From positions 186,001-250,000 of the forward strand of contig CBDHGY010000002.1 in the NCBI GenBank assembly GCA_965263325.1: a stretch of 64,000 nt of DNA, written 5' to 3'. Position numbers and translations under genes: made by a program. The DNA comes from CBDHGY01 sp965263325. GTDB lineage: Bacteria; Pseudomonadota; Alphaproteobacteria; Caulobacterales; Hyphomonadaceae. The notes under the pieces are model-generated. The model was not told the origin of the DNA and searched no databases. It worked only from the letters and a program-made list of their open reading frames with translations. Below, in pieces: positions 59,467 through 64,000 of this stretch. The number at the start of each line of letters is the position of its first letter. Position 1 is the stretch's first letter.

Positions 59467-60675
59467 ATGTCTGAAACGGCCGTTGCAACTCAAAGCCCAA
59501 GTGCGCTTCAATATTTGGACAAGGCCATGGGGAGCTTAAGGCAACTTGGCCTGGCACCCGAAAAGAATTCCGACGCTCCGGCCCCCATTGTTGCTTTGCT
59601 TGACCAAATTTCAGATCTTGAGCCAGATAAAGTGGCGGCTATAGCGCGAACTCTGGATCAGATGTCTCATTTCAACGATGTCGTTCGTGAACATGTGGCA
59701 GATATTAGAATCGGCGAGCGATACGAAACGATCACAAAAGCATTCACCACCATTCGCGACGATGCCAAGGATCTCGTCGATCAATATGCTGACGGCAAGA
59801 TCTCCACTATGGAGCGCGTTGGCAATGTTTGGATGAAGATGACCAGAGGCGATATTGCCAGCCGGTTCGGTAAAATCAAGGACACTTATATTGAGGTTCA
59901 AGAAGATACCGCCGACCAAATAAAGAAAGAACACCTGATCCTTGAAGCTTATTTGGATTTTCGAGGCGCGCTGAAGCAATCCGAAGTGCTTGCGCTCGAT
60001 GTTTTGAAAGTCGCAGAAGGGGAGCTAGAGGCGGCGCGTCAGGCGGTCACGAATGCGGTTGAAGAGGTCGCGGCATATGCTGGTGACGACGCCGCAGAGC
60101 GAGCAACACTCGAGCTTAAACGAGACGAGAAGCTACGCGCGCTTCAAGGCGAAGAGAAGCGCTATCAGGTTTCAAAAGACCTCTCAGACAACATCACGAT
60201 TGGATACAATACATCTGAAGTTATCATGGCGCGGCTTGTTCAAACGACGAATGCGAAAGAGCGTATTTATGGTCAATCTGTCAGTTTCTTCTCAACCAAT
60301 GAAATTGTTTTGACGGCGCTGACGGCGAGCTTTACTGGCATGCATGGCCTTCACGAAAGCACCGAGACACTTAACGCGATGAAGCGCGGGGTGGACGAGT
60401 CACTTGAAGTCTTGGCGGAGGTTGGGGGTAAGGTGCAGGAAGCTGCCGTCAAAGCAGGGTACGGACCGACGATTTCAGCTGCATCTGTGAAAAAACTCGT
60501 TGATAGTGTTGTGAATTTTCAGGAACGCAGCCAACAGATCATCGCTGAGATGCGTGTGTTATCGACCAAGAATTCTGAAGAAATCCGCGACGCGGTTGAA
60601 GATGGTAAGCGCCGGCTCGCAGATTTGGTTGCCGAAGGGGCTGCGGCTGCATTATTGCCGAAAGCTGAGGCGTGA
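59467..60675 (+). CDS. TelA-like helical protein, first gene of a three-gene operon
   Basis: A 402-residue, nearly all-helical cytoplasmic protein. The region FFSTNEIVLTALTASFTGMHG (about 276-296) and the following long helices resemble the TelA/toxic-anion-resistance group, though weakly. Coiled-coil segments lie at about 165-245. It has no signal peptide or membrane helix. Its TGA stop overlaps the GTG start of the DUF6384 gene. I cannot assign a function; a membrane-stress or envelope role is possible from relatives. Confidence 0.6.
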   Translation: MSETAVATQSPSALQYLDKAMGSLRQLGLAPEKNSDAPAPIVALLDQISDLEPDKVAAIARTLDQMSHFNDVVREHVADIRIGERYETITKAFTTIRDDAKDLVDQYADGKISTMERVGNVWMKMTRGDIASRFGKIKDTYIEVQEDTADQIKKEHLILEAYLDFRGALKQSEVLALDVLKVAEGELEAARQAVTNAVEEVAAYAGDDAAERATLELKRDEKLRALQGEEKRYQVSKDLSDNITIGYNTSEVIMARLVQTTNAKERIYGQSVSFFSTNEIVLTALTASFTGMHGLHESTETLNAMKRGVDESLEVLAEVGGKVQEAAVKAGYGPTISAASVKKLVDSVVNFQERSQQIIAEMRVLSTKNSEEIRDAVEDGKRRLADLVAEGAAAALLPKAEA

Positions 60676-61625
60676 GCGAAGCAACTAAAACGCTTGAAAT
60701 TACACCTGAGGAGCAGGATCTCGACGATGTCCTGCTCGCTATGGATGTTGTAGATACGCTGCGCCACAGAGAGCGCGTTGTTGCTCATGAGCTTGATGCA
60801 GAAGGACGAGAGAAAGAGCTTATTGATCGGCTAAAAGAAATCTACGCGGCGCAGGGAATGGATGTCCCTGAGCGTATTTTGAAAGAAGGCGTTAGGGCTC
60901 TTGAGGAAGATCGCTTTGTTTACACTCCGCCTCGAAATAGTTTCTCGGTGCGGCTTGCGAAACTTTATGTGTCTCGTGGAAAGTGGATGGCACCGCTGAT
61001 TGGCGGCGCGGCTGCGCTCACCGCTTTTTGGGGCGCATACGAGTTTGGTGTTGTAAGGCCTGCGGATGCGCGCGCTGAGAAGACACGATTGCTGATGTCT
61101 GAAACACTACCGGCCGAACTCGAACAAGCTTTGGCCGATGTGCAGGCTGTGTCAGATGATCAAGAGGCGCTCGAGATTGCGAGTGCCTATCAGCTCTCAG
61201 GTCTTGCGGCGACCAAACAGAATGACGAGGCGGGCGCTCGAAAAGCAATCGAGAATCTTGAAACCCTCGCACTAGATCTGGCTGCTGCTTACGATGTCCG
61301 GGTTGTCTACACCGGTGGCCGCGAGTCGGGGCGCGCGCGAACATCAATCGATGATCCGTCGATCACTAACTACTATCTGATCGTAGAAGCGATATCCGCG
61401 GCCGGAGATGTGCTAACCGTTCCTGTGCGCAGTGAGGAAACCGGACAAATTAATCGCGTCACTATGTGGGGGCAACGCGTGAGCAAAGCCGATTACGATC
61501 GCATTGCGGCCGATAAAATGGACGATCGAATTATACAGAACGACAAAATAGGAGAAAAACCTGCCGGCGCGCTCGTGCCGGAATATTCTGTTAGGACTCC
61601 GGGGGGGGCGATCCTCGAATGGTAA
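60672..61625 (+). CDS. DUF6384 membrane protein
   Basis: A 317-residue protein with the DUF6384 opening LDDVLLAMDVVDTLRHRE, then LKEIYAAQGMDVPERILKEGV and EEDRFVYTPP. One membrane helix at about 105-128 follows, then an extracytoplasmic domain with LEWxx at the end. A GTG start overlaps the upstream stop by four bases, and the end overlaps the third gene by seven, so all three are translated as a unit. Function unknown. Confidence 0.78.
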   Translation: MSEATKTLEITPEEQDLDDVLLAMDVVDTLRHRERVVAHELDAEGREKELIDRLKEIYAAQGMDVPERILKEGVRALEEDRFVYTPPRNSFSVRLAKLYVSRGKWMAPLIGGAAALTAFWGAYEFGVVRPADARAEKTRLLMSETLPAELEQALADVQAVSDDQEALEIASAYQLSGLAATKQNDEAGARKAIENLETLALDLAAAYDVRVVYTGGRESGRARTSIDDPSITNYYLIVEAISAAGDVLTVPVRSEETGQINRVTMWGQRVSKADYDRIAADKMDDRIIQNDKIGEKPAGALVPEYSVRTPGGAILEW

Positions 61626-63151
61626 GGCGGCGCGGAAACTATTTAGGAGGGCGTGAGGCATTAGCAGAAATGGACCGAGAAATCGGAACTCTTCGTCGCA
61701 CGCTTTCTGACGCGCTGGAAGACGCCGAAGCTTCAGATTCGCGTCAGGCCGAACTCAGGCAACAACAGGCTGAGGCTTACCGGTCTCTCGCAAAGATTCG
61801 GTTAGACGTGGTCGCCGCCGGGATTTCACTCGATGATTTAGACGGCGCTGAACGTAAAGCTCGAGAGCTGCTTGAGCATCATGAAGAATATACCGAGCAA
61901 CAACAGGACAAAGTTGACGAATGCGCTGCTGAAATTTCTAAACTTGAAAGCGAGCGCCAAAAAGTAGCTGTAGCTTTAGATGCTGCGGTCGAAGCCTACG
62001 AAATGCGGGTTGCCGAGATCGAAGCCGAGCTCGAAATCGATGGTGATTATCTCGCTCTTGCCGATAGGCTCGAAGAAGCAAGCGCGATTGTCGCGCGCTC
62101 GGAGCAGAAATTGGAACTTGCGCGCGACGATCGGAAAAAGAAGGGTGCACCCTATGATGATGATCCGCTTTTTTCATACTTGTGGAAGAGGGGGTTTCGG
62201 ACCACGGACTATAGGGGCGGCGGGATCACCAAATTGCTGGATGGTTGGGTTGCCCGTCTTATAAGGTTCGACCGTGCGCGGTTGAATTATGCCCGTTTGA
62301 CCGAATTGCCCGAACGTCTCGCAGAGCACGTGCAGCGCGTGAAGGAAGAGCAAGCCGAAGCGCAGACGAATTTGGAAGCTGCAGAGCACAGCGCGTTGGA
62401 AAATGGCGGCGCTGTGGATCTAGAAACAGCCGCGAATGAACGGCGCACCGAGCTTGCCAAATTGGATGCGCAAATCGAAGGGGCCGAAGATGCACACATG
62501 GCAGCTGTCGCTGCTCACGAAGAGATACGGCGGGGTGGAAAGGGGCCTGCTGCTGAGGCGCGCGAGATACTTGAAGCTGCATTGAAAAAAGCAAGTTTTC
62601 CGGATTTGCGTCTCCTGGCCGCAGAAACGATTGAGCTTGAGGATGACCGAATTGTTGACCTGCTTGTAAAATTGCGCGCCGAGCAGATGTCACTCGAGCT
62701 TGACGAAAAAGACGTTCACGCGCGCCCGGCACTTGTTAAAGACGATTTGAAAACGCTTGAGAGGTTGCGCTCTGAGTTCAAACAAGCTCGATATGACAGC
62801 CCCTATGCGAGCTTCAAGGCAAGCGCGATTGAGCGAGTGTTGTCCGGCGTTGCGAGTGGTCAGCTCGACGTTAGCCGCGCGCTTCGTATGTTGAGAAAAG
62901 CATTGGTTCAGCGCCAGCCCCGAACGCCGCGAGACTTTGGCGGCCGGCGCAGAAACGATACGTTGGGTTTGCCTGATGTCGTTGGGGATGTTCTGTTTGA
63001 GGTCATAAAGCAGTCTACCCGGGGCGGTTGGAGTGGGGGTCGCGCACGGCCAATCAAGCGTCGCAGTCCACGAATAAAATCTGGAAAGAGTTCATCAAAA
63101 AAACGCTCCGGCAAAAAGGGTGGCGGCTTTAAAACGACAGGTGGCTTCTAA
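61619..63151 (+). CDS. Long coiled-coil protein with basic Gly-rich tail
   Basis: A 510-residue soluble protein with coiled coils at about 12-60, 75-175 and 225-310, rich in Glu, Ala, Arg and Leu. A short aromatic patch PLFSYLWKRGFRTTDYRGGG lies near 182-201. The last 45 residues are rich in Lys, Arg, Ser and Gly and end FKTTGGF. I do not recognise the family. Its start overlaps the DUF6384 gene by seven bases. The last 23 bases overlap the convergent metC gene. Confidence 0.7.
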   Translation: MVRRRGNYLGGREALAEMDREIGTLRRTLSDALEDAEASDSRQAELRQQQAEAYRSLAKIRLDVVAAGISLDDLDGAERKARELLEHHEEYTEQQQDKVDECAAEISKLESERQKVAVALDAAVEAYEMRVAEIEAELEIDGDYLALADRLEEASAIVARSEQKLELARDDRKKKGAPYDDDPLFSYLWKRGFRTTDYRGGGITKLLDGWVARLIRFDRARLNYARLTELPERLAEHVQRVKEEQAEAQTNLEAAEHSALENGGAVDLETAANERRTELAKLDAQIEGAEDAHMAAVAAHEEIRRGGKGPAAEAREILEAALKKASFPDLRLLAAETIELEDDRIVDLLVKLRAEQMSLELDEKDVHARPALVKDDLKTLERLRSEFKQARYDSPYASFKASAIERVLSGVASGQLDVSRALRMLRKALVQRQPRTPRDFGGRRRNDTLGLPDVVGDVLFEVIKQSTRGGWSGGRARPIKRRSPRIKSGKSSSKKRSGKKGGGFKTTGGF

Positions 63152-64000
63152 GGCGTGCGAATGCGTTCACGAAATCGTCATTCAAATCGGTAACGTCTTC
63201 CAAACCAACGTGAATTCGGATGAGCCGGCCGTTACTTTCTTCAGTTGACCAAGGTCCAAACTGACGTTTGATGTGTCCATCGGCTGGGTTGAGCAAACTC
63301 TCATATCCGCCCCAGGAGAACCCGAATTTGAGAATTTGAAACCCGCTCAAAAATGCGTCCAGCGCATCATCTGAAATTTCGTGCATCACGATTGAAAATA
63401 GACCGCAGGAGCCTGAAAAGTCCTTCTTCCAAATGTCGTGACCTGGTGCATCCGGCAGGGCAGGATGAAGCACACATTTGATTTCAGAGCGGTCGGCAAG
63501 CCAGCTAGCGAGTTCAAGCGCATTTGCTTCGTGTGCTTTGAGGCGCGTGATTAATGTGCGCATGCCTCGAAGAGCGAGATAGGCGTCGTCTGGGCCAAGC
63601 GCAAACCCCCATTGTTCGGCGCATTTTGATACTTTGCTAGCATGATCTGTGTCGCCGCAGATAATCGCGCCGCCAAAAGCGTCGGCATGGCCAACCACAT
63701 ATTTGGTGAGGGCTTGAATGCTTATATCGGCCCCAAGCTTTAGCGGATGATAGTAGACACCTGCGCCCCAGGTATTGTCGACGATAACAGAAATGCCGCG
63801 ACGTTTTGCGATGCTTGCAATCTTTGGAAGGTCGCTGATTTCAAAGGTGAGTGATCCAGGTGATTCCAGAAATATTACCTTGGTTGTTTCCTGAACGAAG
63901 TTTTCGATATTCTCGCCGACCTCAGGGTCGAACAGTGAGACACTGACACCCATCTCGGTGAGGCGTTTTGTGCAAAAGCGGCGCGTGGGGCCATATGCGC
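63129..64000 (-). CDS. metC: Cystathionine beta-lyase, 5' end cut by window
   Basis: A PLP-dependent Cys/Met metabolism enzyme. The first ATG in the window frame is at 63953, but the frame continues to the edge with AYGPTRRFCTKRLTEMG, a family-conserved segment, so the start lies beyond 64000. The PLP lysine is in ALTKYVVGHADA, and VIVDNTWGAGVYYHPLKLGADI precedes it. WGGYESLLNPAD near the C-terminus favours MetC over MetB. It cleaves cystathionine to homocysteine. Confidence 0.92.
   Translation of the reverse strand, partial: AYGPTRRFCTKRLTEMGVSVSLFDPEVGENIENFVQETTKVIFLESPGSLTFEISDLPKIASIAKRRGISVIVDNTWGAGVYYHPLKLGADISIQALTKYVVGHADAFGGAIICGDTDHASKVSKCAEQWGFALGPDDAYLALRGMRTLITRLKAHEANALELASWLADRSEIKCVLHPALPDAPGHDIWKKDFSGSCGLFSIVMHEISDDALDAFLSGFQILKFGFSWGGYESLLNPADGHIKRQFGPWSTEESNGRLIRIHVGLEDVTDLNDDFVNAFARLRSHLSF

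Noticed and set aside
1..64000. Mobile elements, prophage, CRISPR arrays, tRNA or rRNA genes
   Set aside because: None found on reading: no transposase or integrase frames, no spaced direct-repeat arrays, and no cloverleaf-like intergenic segments were seen.

Overview
The window is a chromosomal segment of an alphaproteobacterium. The evidence is the fabD-fabG-acpP-fabF-mltG-yicC-gmk block, a CheA/CheW/CheR/CheD/CheB chemotaxis locus with a STAS protein, fused indolepyruvate ferredoxin oxidoreductase, cysD-cysNC, and a polysaccharide locus whose gene set matches the holdfast (hfs) genes of stalked Caulobacterales, Hyphomonadales and Maricaulales. Base composition looks moderate, near half GC. 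A dimorphic marine hyphomonad-like bacterium is the best guess, but this is inference. Genes are densely packed and I see no IS element, prophage, CRISPR array, rRNA or tRNA.

Layout: 1-784 (minus) ribosomal rpsF-rpsR-rplI. 993-7017 (plus) fatty acid synthesis genes, then mltG, yicC and gmk. 7100-9764 a kinase/acyl-CoA dehydrogenase pair resembling LvaA+LvaB (fused) and LvaC of 4-hydroxyacyl-CoA catabolism. 9962-13761 a small secreted protein, then a minus-strand operon with a His-rich ZrgA-like lipoprotein, a DUF3299 lipoprotein and an ABC ATPase and permease, probably for zinc. 14138-18384 dusA, an NTF2-like protein, a TauE/SafE exporter, a retropepsin-like protease, a DUF1289 protein and a divergent CobT. 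18463-24491 three acyl-CoA dehydrogenases with small accessory proteins, a TfoX-N/DUF1801 fusion and a Sel1 protein. 24498-31800 the hfs-like locus: hfsD, divergent hfsA-hfsB, and a minus-strand operon hfsE-GT2-hfsH-hfsG. 31927-37522 a DUF3137 protein, M1 and M48 metallopeptidases and a repeat lipoprotein. 37519-43813 fused indolepyruvate oxidoreductase with a divergent Lrp regulator, a serine hydrolase and a DUF2332 protein. 44338-50016 sulfate activation (cysD, cysNC) with an overlapping DHH phosphoesterase, then a reductase and an enoyl-CoA hydratase. 50239-59158 chemotaxis. 59467-63151 a three-gene operon of unknown function (TelA-like, DUF6384, coiled coil). 63129-64000 metC, cut by the window edge.

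The best candidates for undescribed biology are the TelA-like/DUF6384/coiled-coil operon with an inverted repeat over its probable -10 box; the LvaA-LvaB fusion; the DHH phosphoesterase co-translated with cysNC; the shared acidic -LF tails of two chemotaxis proteins; and the hfs-like locus, which lacks a visible flippase gene and has a BY-kinase-like protein without the Walker A lysine. Six of eight tail-to-tail gene pairs overlap at their stop codons. Family assignments come from reading motifs, not from database searches.
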